Shown here: positions 55,655-64,000 of the stretch, in pieces
Numbering within the stretch: position 1 is the stretch's first letter
Layout of the letters: every line of letters begins with the position of its first letter
NCBI GenBank assembly: GCA_022559845.1
Contig: CM040125.1
Span: 287,604,200-287,668,199, forward strand
Source: Amorphophallus konjac
Lineage: Eukaryota; Streptophyta; Magnoliopsida; Alismatales; Araceae
Reading direction: 5' to 3'
Length of the DNA: 64,000 bases
The notes under the pieces: model-generated
Seen by the model: the letters and a program-made list of their open reading frames with translations, nothing else
Told to the model about the DNA's origin: nothing
Database searches by the model: none
Translations under genes and position numbers: made by a program

Positions 55655-58216
55655 TGATGTGACACCAAATGCAGCGGAGACTTTGATTCCTTGGACCTAA
55701 TTCGCAATCACAATTACAAGGCGCCGAGAATATGTTAAAGCTACCAACGCACCGTGCGCACACGATTCCCGTGGTGACCCGGTGATGCCGAGTCGAGGTG
55801 ATGGAGATAGTCCCTGACTGGTTAGAGGACCAGCACCACTTTAGTTAGCCCTCCCGAAGGTTTGAAAGCCCACAAACAAGGGCGGCCGGATGCCTTAAAG
55901 GCACGGGGTCACTCGCTCACTTATAGCCACGGTGACCACACTGAAAGGTGGCGCCGGGATCGGGCACTCGCTCTCCTACCGGCCGATATGTTTCACAGAT
56001 ATTAAATAAACAAGTATAAGGAGGCAAGGGCAGGAGGCTCACCTGGTTGGTTTGTGGAAACCAACCCCGGTCGGAGACGAGGGCGAGCGGGGAAGTGTGG
56101 GTTCCCCGCACACTGTGCCGATGAAGCTTGAGCTGTTTAGTACATGAACTACTCCTCACGCAGGAGGGTTGGATGGAGTGTGGGGGAATTAAACTTACAT
56201 CAAACACTACCTCCACGCAGGGAGGGGCGCTAAGCCGGCCAGGCAGGAGGGGGAAACTCGCCAAGGATGACGGAACGGAAGCCGACGTGGATCTGCCCAC
56301 TTGCTGTGCGAAGGGACAGGATGCCGCTGTTTCAGTCGTAGTTCGTCCTCAGGAATTTTTCCGGTGACGAAACCAGAGGGGATTTCTTCCTAACAGGGGC
56401 TGGGACACCTCTGAATTTTATCGAATTCTTCTGACGTCGTCGCTGGTCGTGGTGGAGGCTCGAACAGGATGAAGGAATCTGGGGCTGGCGGCTTCAGATC
56501 GGAGGCAGTAGGATGCAGAGGTTGTACCTTGGGCTCCCGAGCTCCGAATCTCAAGACGTCAGAATTTATGGAACTGTGGTCGAGCCCTCGTTGTAGCAAA
56601 ACTGGCGGGGAGGCTGCCGGAGGTCGGGGTGTCCTGGGGAACGCCGATGAGTGACTGTTGGTCGCAGAAGACTGGTGAGGGCAGTCCTGCGTGACTGAAG
56701 GAGAAAAATCATAACTGGGGATCCCGAATGCCGAATGTACTTCTGCTTCTTGCTCCTGGTCGGGAACAGGGGGAGGAAGATCTTTGAGGAAGGAACTTAG
56801 GTCTGATTCCTTCACCGTTAGTCGTGGTGCGGCGACGAACTGGGTTGCAGGTTCTGGCCGCAGCGACTACCAGATAGGAACAGTGGATTGCAGAAGTTGT
56901 CCCGGCCGCTCCCGGATGCCGAATCTTCAACCGTCAGAGTTTCTGGAACCGTGGACGATCCCTATGTGCTGAAAAACTGACGGGGAAGTCGTCCGATGTC
57001 GGGGTGGACTGGGGGTTGCCGATGAGTGGAGGCAGGTCACTGCCACCTGTGGGAGACAGACCCGACCAGTCGTGGAAGAAAGACCAAAACTCTGACCTCC
57101 GGATGCCGAATGCACTTCCGCTTCTTGATCCAGAAAGAGGACTGGTGGAGGAAGATATTTTCAGAAGAACTCGCGGCTTGAATCTTCCACTGTCGGCCGT
57201 GGTGCAGCTTTGAACCGGGTTCAGGAGCTCTGCTGATGGAGCTCTGCGCAGTCGGGGGAGATTGGCTCTCCCGGACAGCCCCGAACTCGGAACGGGACGG
57301 GATCACCTCGCCTGCGAAGATGACTGGACGCCCTTTCCAGAAAGGTATGGTACCCCTCTGGATGTCACCGTGTGAATCCGGGGAAGCTTCTGCAAGTCGT
57401 ACCTTCTTCAGCCACCTGCAGACTGATCAAAGGGGGGGAGAGGGGTGGAAGAACTTGGTTGGCCAAAGGAAGAACAATGGGAAGGGGGTTGGGGGCTGCG
57501 ACCTAGGGAGGTGAGGGGGGCTGGGAATGAATGTGGTGCAGTCCCAAAGGGAGGAGAATTCTAATTTTAGCTTGGGAGGGGTGAAGGGGATGCTTAGGGA
57601 AGTGAGGGGGTGTATGGGGAATGCCAAGGGGTGCCTTGGAAGAGGGGCTTCCACCTAGGGGTTGGAGGGGGATTAAATGGGAGGTATGGGGAAGGGGGAG
57701 GGGTCTTAATTAGGGGAGAATAGGGAGGAGAGAGAGTGAATTTCTAAATTTAGAGAGAGAGAGGGAAGAGGAGAGAGAAAAGAGCTAGAGAGAGAGGGAG
57801 AGATGCACTTAAGTGGCTCAAATTTGCTTAATACTTCATTAGCTTCAAAAGAGGGGGTTTGGGGTCCTATATATAGGAAAACCCAATTTACAAAGAAGTC
57901 CTCATGAAATGGACAAATGACGGAAGACCAAGGGGTGGGGAGAGGGGCGCCCATGGGCCAGACCAAAGAAATGGCCCAATAAGACCTACTAGCCCCATTA
58001 GCCCACTAGCCTACATACAAGCATAAGTAAATAACATGATAACCTAGTAACATGACTCAAAACATAGGCAAATACATCAAAATGACTCAAGAAAATAGGA
58101 AAATGTAATAGGATGATAAGCACCAATGTTCCGTTTGAAGAAGGGCTGCTCCCTAGCTGCCTCCGGGAGGGAGAGAAGTGTCAAGCCAGAGGGTATGTGG
58201 TGTGATGCCCTCATCA
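55655..58216 (-). mobile_element. E4 3' LTR
   Basis: 2562 bp, near-identical to 61099-63655. A minus-strand TATATATAGGA box lies near 57867-57880. Very G-rich runs on the + strand at 57430-57700 and an (AG)-rich block at 57725-57800. Frames inside the LTR occur in both copies only because the LTRs are duplicates. Confidence 0.93.
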
Positions 58217-61020
58217 ATTCTCCCGGGCGGCGAAGAGCTCGACTCTGACGAGTAAAGGCCCTCCCTGCTGCGGTACTGCTCTAGGAGATCGGGGGACAGC
58301 TGCTGGAGATCCTCCCGGCTCACCCAGGTATCGTCTGAGGGTGGTCGTCCCTTCCGCCTGACCAGGTAGCGCTCATACGCCTTGCTCCTTGTGATGGTAA
58401 CCTGTTCATCTAATATCTGCTCCACTTCATCACGCCGATTTCTCAAATGGGGTTGAGCTCTCTGGGGTGTGGGGGCGCTCTCAAAGGAGGGAGTAGGCTG
58501 GATTTTCTCACCGGGTGTCACCGTGGGGCCCTTGTAGGGCACTAGGTCAACCACATTGAATGTGGGGCTTACTCCGTACTCTTCAGGGAGGTCCAACACG
58601 TAAGCATTGGTGCCAAGGCGTCTCAGCACCTGGAAGGGGCCAGCTCCACACGACCTCAACTTCGAAGTATTCCCAGGGAACAACCTCTCAGTTCTCACCA
58701 TCACAAAATCACCAATCTGGAATTCTTGGTGGTGGCGGTGGGAGTCAGTAGACTTCTTGTAAATCTCGTTGCTCTTGTTGATGTTTTTGCTAATGTTTCC
58801 ATGCAACTCTGTGAATGTTGATTCACTAGTGGATAATGGGGGTCCTGGACAACCAAATGTAAACCTATCATGCTTAGGAGTCATGTGGACCTTGATGCAC
58901 TTAGGTGGACCGGGGCAGCCACAAATGGCCCTATCATGCCTGAGGTGGATGAAGAGTGGGGAAGGACCAGTATGTCCAAATGTGGCTCTATCAGGTATGG
59001 GTGCAATGAATGCCGGAGGACCTGGACTTCCATGTAGACTCCTATCATGCATAAGATGGACGATGAATGGGGGTGGACCTACATATCCAAATGTGAACCT
59101 GTCATGCACCGGACCTAGTGTGTATGAGACACAAATAAGATGACTATCCCTACCAGGTGGGGCAAAATGTTGTGGCCCATGCATTACAATCAAGATGGTC
59201 CCATCTTTAGGTGGGGGTGGATTTGGGGGTTTCCACTCATAGGGGTCGAGGGGGTCCAAGAAGGTGGACATTTTGGGATAGGTCACTTCCTCATTTCCTA
59301 GGTGGACGTCACCCTCGGTCATGGCTCTCATAGTGTGAACTAAGTAGTGGAATGGGTGGGTTGGGTTCAACATGGTGGATGAGGGTAGGAGGGAGTGGGT
59401 GGTGGGTAAGGCGGTTAGGTCCCATGGGTTCAATGTCTTCCATAGGGAGGGATCAAAGGGGTCATGGAATGTGTTACCAAGGAAGGGGTATTCTATCTCC
59501 TCAAGGTCTTCAAATGATAGTGAGTCCTCCTCCTCAAATGTGGTATTTGAACCGAAGTCCTTGGCGGGTTGGTTGGCCATGAATGGAGGGTTTGGCATCC
59601 TACCCGAAATAAGCAACTCTAATTTGTGGAGAGCATCGGGCTCCTCGGGTGGAGGGAGGAATAACAGAAGGTCACTAGTGTAGCAACCCATAGTGTAAGT
59701 GGAGGAGATGGATCCGACACATAAGTGTAGGAGGTCAAGGCTCCTAGGTTGGTCGGTTATAGTGGTTAACAGGTCAGTTAGCTCCATTTGCCAAGCTATA
59801 CCCTTAAGAAAGTCCCCTAGTGTCTCCACCTGATAGGATGATTGGATTGTGGTGTGGTAGGTGGGTAAGGGTACTATAGGGAGGTTTTGTTCCATAGGAG
59901 GGCAAACATGGGCCATGAGATCTCTAAATGGGTTCTCCTTTAGCCAATGTGAAAGGGGTTCTCCTAAGATGAGCTCGGCCCCTACTAGGGAGGGTGGTGT
60001 AAGGTGAAGTCCACCATGTGAAGTTTCTTCTTCTTCCAGGACATGGGTGATCTCCATGGCGGGGGTTGGGTCCGGAGTACTCACCACTATGGGGTTGGGT
60101 ATGGGGATCATGGTTTCCTTCACCAAGGAGGTGAGTAAGTCCATTGCTTGTGGGGTGATGATGACTGGCATGTGGCTCTTTTGGGGTGGTGAGTAATGGG
60201 GGACTTGGGATAGGATGGGGAGGGGTAGGAGTGGAGGCCTAGGTTGGGCATCTTGTAACTCATGGGGGAGGGTGCACCCCATTTGGCTCACTGGGTCTTC
60301 TTTGGGTAGGAATGAGTTCTCTTGACCTATTTGGGCCTCATATTCTTCTTCCCAATCTAGGGGAGCCTTATAGTCTTCGGTCACCTCCATAAGTTCCTTT
60401 TGGAAATGGGTGGGATGAGGATTTGTGGAAGCTTGTGGGGTGTGGGTTTGATGGGGAATGTTGGGTTGGGTGGTGGCCAATTCGGTTTGAATGGTGGTGG
60501 TGATCGGGATAGGAGTCATTTGGGGTGGTGGAGTTTGGGCCCTAAGGGAAGTGAAGATCTTCCTGATCTCAACCCTTATCTCTTCCAATGAATCTAGGGG
60601 TCCTTTGGATGGTGGGGTTTGGGTCCTAATGGAGGCCTTGGGTTGACTGGGAGGAAAAGGGGGAGTGGGAGTGCTCCTCGGGTTATGGTCCTCACGGTAG
60701 GAGTGGGACGGTCGGGGAGCGTACATCTTCCTGAGCTCACTCTTCATCTCTTCCCATGAGTGGATGGGCTCTTGTCCCAAAACCCTTCTGAATCTCTCTT
60801 TGTGTTCCCACATTTTCTTAGCTAGACCCCGAAGTCGTGCCTTGGCCCTGCGGACTCTCTCGTACCCATATACCCAAGTACTTTCAAAGTCCCTTTCCAT
60901 GGTATTCTCCCACCTAAGATAGGCATGAGGATAAATTCCATCAAAATGAAGGTCCTCATCTACAATGTAGTCCATGTGGAGGGGGTCAATCGGACCATGT
61001 GACCAGCGAGGGGTATGCAT
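58153..61020 (-). CDS. E4 fusion protein: Gag-like head, repeat region, integrase C-terminal/chromodomain-like tail
   Basis: 955 uninterrupted codons, ATG about 65 nt after the PBS. Residues 22-100 match the start of the retrotransposon Gag domain of E3 (DGIYPHAYLRWENTMERDFE, SWEEMKSELRKMY). Residues 110-635 are Pro/Thr-rich and acidic, with no known domain and no zinc knuckle. Residues 638-734 hold about five degenerate 18-22-residue units of the form HDRxxFGxxGPPxFIxHL. Residues 737-830 are an integrase C-terminal domain (FQIGDFVMVRTERL, FNVVDLVPYKG) and 861-920 a chromodomain-like tail in which a conserved Trp is Arg (YLVRRKGRPP). RT, RNase H, protease and integrase core are absent. The last 21 codons lie in the 3' LTR. 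Open despite its length, so possibly under recent selection or just young. Confidence 0.88.
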   Translation of the reverse strand: MHTPRWSHGPIDPLHMDYIVDEDLHFDGIYPHAYLRWENTMERDFESTWVYGYERVRRAKARLRGLAKKMWEHKERFRRVLGQEPIHSWEEMKSELRKMYAPRPSHSYREDHNPRSTPTPPFPPSQPKASIRTQTPPSKGPLDSLEEIRVEIRKIFTSLRAQTPPPQMTPIPITTTIQTELATTQPNIPHQTHTPQASTNPHPTHFQKELMEVTEDYKAPLDWEEEYEAQIGQENSFLPKEDPVSQMGCTLPHELQDAQPRPPLLPLPILSQVPHYSPPQKSHMPVIITPQAMDLLTSLVKETMIPIPNPIVVSTPDPTPAMEITHVLEEEETSHGGLHLTPPSLVGAELILGEPLSHWLKENPFRDLMAHVCPPMEQNLPIVPLPTYHTTIQSSYQVETLGDFLKGIAWQMELTDLLTTITDQPRSLDLLHLCVGSISSTYTMGCYTSDLLLFLPPPEEPDALHKLELLISGRMPNPPFMANQPAKDFGSNTTFEEEDSLSFEDLEEIEYPFLGNTFHDPFDPSLWKTLNPWDLTALPTTHSLLPSSTMLNPTHPFHYLVHTMRAMTEGDVHLGNEEVTYPKMSTFLDPLDPYEWKPPNPPPPKDGTILIVMHGPQHFAPPGRDSHLICVSYTLGPVHDRFTFGYVGPPPFIVHLMHDRSLHGSPGPPAFIAPIPDRATFGHTGPSPLFIHLRHDRAICGCPGPPKCIKVHMTPKHDRFTFGCPGPPLSTSESTFTELHGNISKNINKSNEIYKKSTDSHRHHQEFQIGDFVMVRTERLFPGNTSKLRSCGAGPFQVLRRLGTNAYVLDLPEEYGVSPTFNVVDLVPYKGPTVTPGEKIQPTPSFESAPTPQRAQPHLRNRRDEVEQILDEQVTITRSKAYERYLVRRKGRPPSDDTWVSREDLQQLSPDLLEQYRSREGLYSSESSSSPPGRIDEGITPHTLWLDTSLPPGGS
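58816..59109 (-). repeat. Five-unit degenerate tandem repeat within the E4 coding region
   Basis: Codes for residues about 638-734. Units start near VHDRFTFG, HDRSLHG, DRATFG, HDRAICG and HDRFTFG, each followed by a GPP/GPS and mostly a hydrophobic FI/IH stretch. On the + strand the repeats appear as GG(T/A)CC-rich words with CTATCATGC or variants every 55-65 bp. Units have diverged, so the array is older than the E4 insertion. Confidence 0.75.
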
Positions 61021-61084
61021 GAGGATCGGGTGATGAATGCAAATGCCCTAGGACAAGACTTAGTAGAGACAAGTCTAGAACTTA

Positions 61085-61095
61085 CTCTGATACCA
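61085..61095 (-). other. E4 primer-binding site (tRNA-iMet)
   Basis: The minus strand reads TGGTATCAGAG three bases from the LTR end at 61099. Confidence 0.92.
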
Positions 61096-61098
61096 ATT

Positions 61099-63655
61099 TG
61101 ATGTGACACCAAATGCAGCGGAGACTTTGATTCTTTGGACCTAATTCGCAATCACAATTACAAGGCGCCGAGAATATGTTAAAGCTACCAACGCACCGTG
61201 CGCACACGATTCCCGTGGTGACCCGGTGATGCCGAGTCGAGGTGATGGAGATAGTCCCTGACTGGTTAGAGGACCAGCACCACTTTAGTTAGCCCTCCCG
61301 AAGGTTTGAAAGCCCACAAACAAGGGCGGCCGGATGCCTTAAAGGCACGGGGTCACTCGCTCACTTATAGCCACGGTGACCACACTGAAAGGTGGCGCCG
61401 GGATCGGGCACTCGCTCTCCTACCGGCCGATATGTTTCACAGATATTAAATAAACAAGTATAAGGAGGCAAGGGCAGGAGGCTCACCTGGTTGGTTTGAG
61501 GAAACCAACCTCGGTCGGAGACGAGGGCGAGCGGGGAAGTGAGGGTTCCCCGCACACTGCGCCGATGAAGCTTGAGCTGTTTAGTACATGAACTACTCCT
61601 CACGCAGGAGGGTTGGATGGAGGGTGGGGGAATTAAACTTACATCAAACACTACCTCCACGCAGGGAGGGGCGCTAAGCCGGCCAGGCAGGAGGGGGAAA
61701 CTCGCCAAGGATGACGGAACGGAAGCCGACGTGGATCTGCCCACTTGCTGTGCGAAGGGACAGGATGCCGCTGTTTCAGTCGTAGTTCGTCCTCAGGAAT
61801 TTTTCCGGTGACGAAACCAGAGGGGATTTCTTCCTAACAGGGGCTGGGACACCTCTGAATTTTATCGAATTCTTCTGACGTCGTCGCTGGTCGTGGTGGA
61901 GGCTCGAACAGGATGAAGGAATCTGGGGCTGGCGGCTTCAGATCGGAGGCAGTAGGATGCAGAGGTTGTACCTTGGGCTCCCGAGCTCCGAATCTCAAGA
62001 CGTCAGAATTTATGGAACTGTGGTCGAGCCCTCGTTGTAGCAAAACTGGCGGGGAGGCTGCCGGAGGTCGGGGTGTCCTGGGGAACGCCGATGAGTGACT
62101 GTTGGTCGCAGAAGACTGGTGAGGGCAGTCCTGCGTGACTGAAGGAGAAAAATCATAACTGGGGCTCCCGAATGCCGAATGTACTTCTGCTTCTTGCTCC
62201 TGGTCGGGAACAGGGGGAGGAAGATCTTTGAGGAAGGAACTTCGGTCTGATTCCTTCACGGTTAGTCGTGGTGCGGCGACGAACTGGGTTGCAGATTCTG
62301 GCCGCAGCGACTACCAGATAGGAACAGTGGATTGCAGAAGTTGTCCCGGCCGCTCCCGGATGCCGAATCTTGAACCGTCAGAGTTTCTGGAACCGTGAAC
62401 GATCCCTCTGTGCTGAAAAACTGACGGGGAAGCCGTCCGATGTCGGGGTGGACTGGGGGTTGCCGATGAGTGGAGGCAGGTCACTGCCACCTGTGGGAGA
62501 CAGACCCGACCAGTCGTGGAAGAAAGACCAAAACTCCGACCTCCGGATGCCGAATGCACTTCCGCTTCTTGATCCAGAAAGAGGACTGGTGGAGGAAGAT
62601 ATTTTCAGAAGAACTCGCGGCTTGAATCTTCCACTGTCGGACGTGGTGCAGCTTTGAACCGGGTTCAGGAGCTCTGCTGATGGAGCTCTGCACAGTCGGG
62701 GGAGATTGGCTCTCCCGGACAGCCCCGAACTCGGAACGGGACAGGATCACCTCGCCTGCGAAGATGACTGGACACCCTTTCCAGAAAGGTATGGTACGCC
62801 TCTGGATGTCACCGTGTGAATCCGGGGAAGCTTCTGCAAGTCGTACCTTCTTCAGCCACCTGCAGACTGATCAAAGGGGGGGAGAGGGGTGGAAGAACTT
62901 GGTTGGCCAAAGGAAGAACAATGGGAAGGGGGGTTGGGGGCTGCGACCTAGGGAGGTGAGGGGGGCTGGGAATGAATGTGGTGCAGTCCCAAAGGGAGGA
63001 GAATTCGAATTTTAGCTTGGCAGGGGTGAAGGGGATGCTTAGGGAAGTGAGGGGGTGTATGGGGAATGCCAAGGGGTGCCTTGGAAGAGGGGCTTCCACC
63101 TAGGGGTTGGAGGGGGATTAAATGGGAGGTATGGGGAAGGGGTCTTAATTAGGGGAGAATAGGGAGGAGAGAGAGTGAATTTCTAAATTTAGAGAGAGAG
63201 AGGGAAGAGGAGAGAGAAAAGAGCTAGAGAGAGAGGGAGAGATGCACTTAAGTGGCTCAAATTTGCTTAATACTTCATTAGCTTCAAAAGAGGGGGTTTG
63301 GGGTCCTATATATAGGAAAACCCAATTTACAAAGAAGTCCTCATGAAATGGACAAATGACGGAAGACCAAGGGGTGGGGAGAGGGGCGCCCATGGGCCAG
63401 ACCAAAGAAATGGCCCAATAAGACCTACTAGCCCCATTAGCCCACTAGCCTACATACAAGCATAAGTAAATAACATGATAACCTAGTAACATGACTCAAA
63501 ACATAGGCAAATACATCAAAATGACTCAAGAAAATAGGAAAATGTAATAGGATGATAAGCACCAATGTTCCGTCTGAAGAAGGGCTGCTCCCTAGCTGCC
63601 TCCGGGAGGGAGAGAAGTGTCAAGCCAGAGGGTATGTGGTGTGATGCCCTCATCA
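61099..63655 (-). mobile_element. E4 5' LTR
   Basis: 2557 bp, from TGATGTGACACC to CCCTCATCA. Promoter copy for the E4 transcript, with a TATATATAGG box on the minus strand near 63306-63318. Confidence 0.93.
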
Positions 63656-63660
63656 TGGAG
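63656..63660. repeat. E4 target-site duplication TGGAG (right)
   Basis: Identical to 55650-55654. Confidence 0.95.
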
Positions 63661-64000
63661 TCTTATTTCTGTATTTTCTTTATTGGGTCATGAGTCCAAT
63701 TACCATTGTTCTATGTTGATTGGGCCATATTATCCTAGTTGGACCCATAATTGTTACTATGTTGATTTGGCCTTGTTATCCTAGTTGGGCCCATAATTAT
63801 TGTTTCGGATAGCCTTGGTCTTTTGTATGAATGCCAAGGGCATTCTGGTCTTGTAAAAGTTGGGGTGCCTATAAATAGGACCCAGCCCCCACCATTTGTA
63901 ATAACTTTTGATGAATGAAAAAAAATGAGAACCCCTTGAGTGATTTCCCCCCTTCAGGAGAGTGACTCTCCCTCTCTCTCTCTCTCTCTCCCCTAGAGAC
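63661..64000 (+). mobile_element. E3 3' LTR, second part (cut by window end)
   Basis: Matches 41780-42120 of the E3 5' LTR, including TATAAATAG at 63870-63878 and the CT run near 63972. Continues past the window. Confidence 0.88.

Larger units (their letters stand above)
55655..63655 (-). mobile_element. E4: young pol-less gypsy element with an open 955-codon frame
   Basis: 8.0 kb with LTRs 55655-58216 and 61099-63655, TGATG...CATCA ends, PBS, polypurine end and a perfect TGGAG duplication. LTRs differ at only a small number of sites by eye. The internal region (2.9 kb) is filled by one frame that joins a Gag-like head to an integrase C-terminal/chromodomain-like tail, with no catalytic domain. 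It is related to E3 and E5 and must depend on another element's enzymes. Confidence 0.93.
41695..64000 (+). mobile_element. E3: Ty3/gypsy element with chromodomain-like tail, itself carrying two insertions
   Basis: 5' LTR 41695-44076, PBS 44082, gag 44188-45181 and 51652-52078, pol 52079-55621, 3' LTR from 55570 onward. E5 splits gag and E4 splits the 3' LTR. The element runs off the window at 64000. Gag-pol shows many nonsense codons and frame changes, so it is dead. It lies in the Tat-like integrase gene with ACTTA before it; the right target copy is outside the window. Confidence 0.92.

Noticed and set aside
56390..56815. 141-codon frame repeated at 61834-62259
   Set aside because: Occurs twice only because the E4 LTRs are duplicates. 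There is no retroelement or host domain in it, and its codons overlap other frames of similar length.

Overview
This is nuclear DNA from a flowering plant with a repeat-rich genome. It shows nested LTR retrotransposons of plant-type Ty3/gypsy (Tekay-like chromovirus, a second chromodomain-like lineage, Tat-like with two RNase H domains) and Ty1/copia (Sirevirus-like), initiator-Met tRNA primer sites, and no convincing host gene, tRNA, rRNA or CRISPR array. The species cannot be told from the sequence.

Left part, 1-32470. A large retrotransposon derivative (here 'LARD', + strand) has 3.6-kb LTRs and only about 2.0 kb of internal DNA with no recognisable gene. Its 5' LTR is cut by an LTR of a Tekay-like family (1-2889). 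Its internal region holds a complete Tekay-like element on the minus strand (6588-17263, TSD GAACT). That element's gag-pol is intact except for one in-frame stop. The LARD 3' LTR (18874-22053 plus 32006-32470) is split by a copia-type element on the minus strand (22054-32000) that codes only for Gag (TR-GAG type).

Middle part, 32471-41694. About 1.8 kb is unresolved and LTR-like. It is followed by a Sirevirus-like copia fragment and LTR ending at 36984. Next comes the decayed gag-pol of a Tat-like gypsy element with a second RNase H domain, broken off inside its integrase C-terminus at 41694.

Right part, 41695-64000. A gypsy element called E3 (+ strand) interrupts the Tat integrase. It has a 5' LTR, PBS, gag, pol with many stops, and a 3' LTR running off the window. 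A pol-less relative, E5 (45182-51651, minus), sits in E3 gag. A second pol-less relative, E4 (55655-63655, minus, TSD TGGAG), sits in the E3 3' LTR. E4 has very similar LTRs and an open 955-codon frame joining a Gag-like head to an integrase C-terminal/chromodomain-like tail.

Insertion order from nesting: LARD before the Tekay-like and TR-GAG elements; Tat-like before E3 and the copia LTR; E3 before E5 and E4. The elements lacking polymerase (LARD, TR-GAG, E4, E5) could only move with enzymes supplied by autonomous relatives such as the Tekay-like and E3-like families. The least expected signals are an array of about 18 short GC-rich dyads in the Tekay-family LTR, whose two arms change together, and the E4 fusion protein with its internal five-unit repeat.
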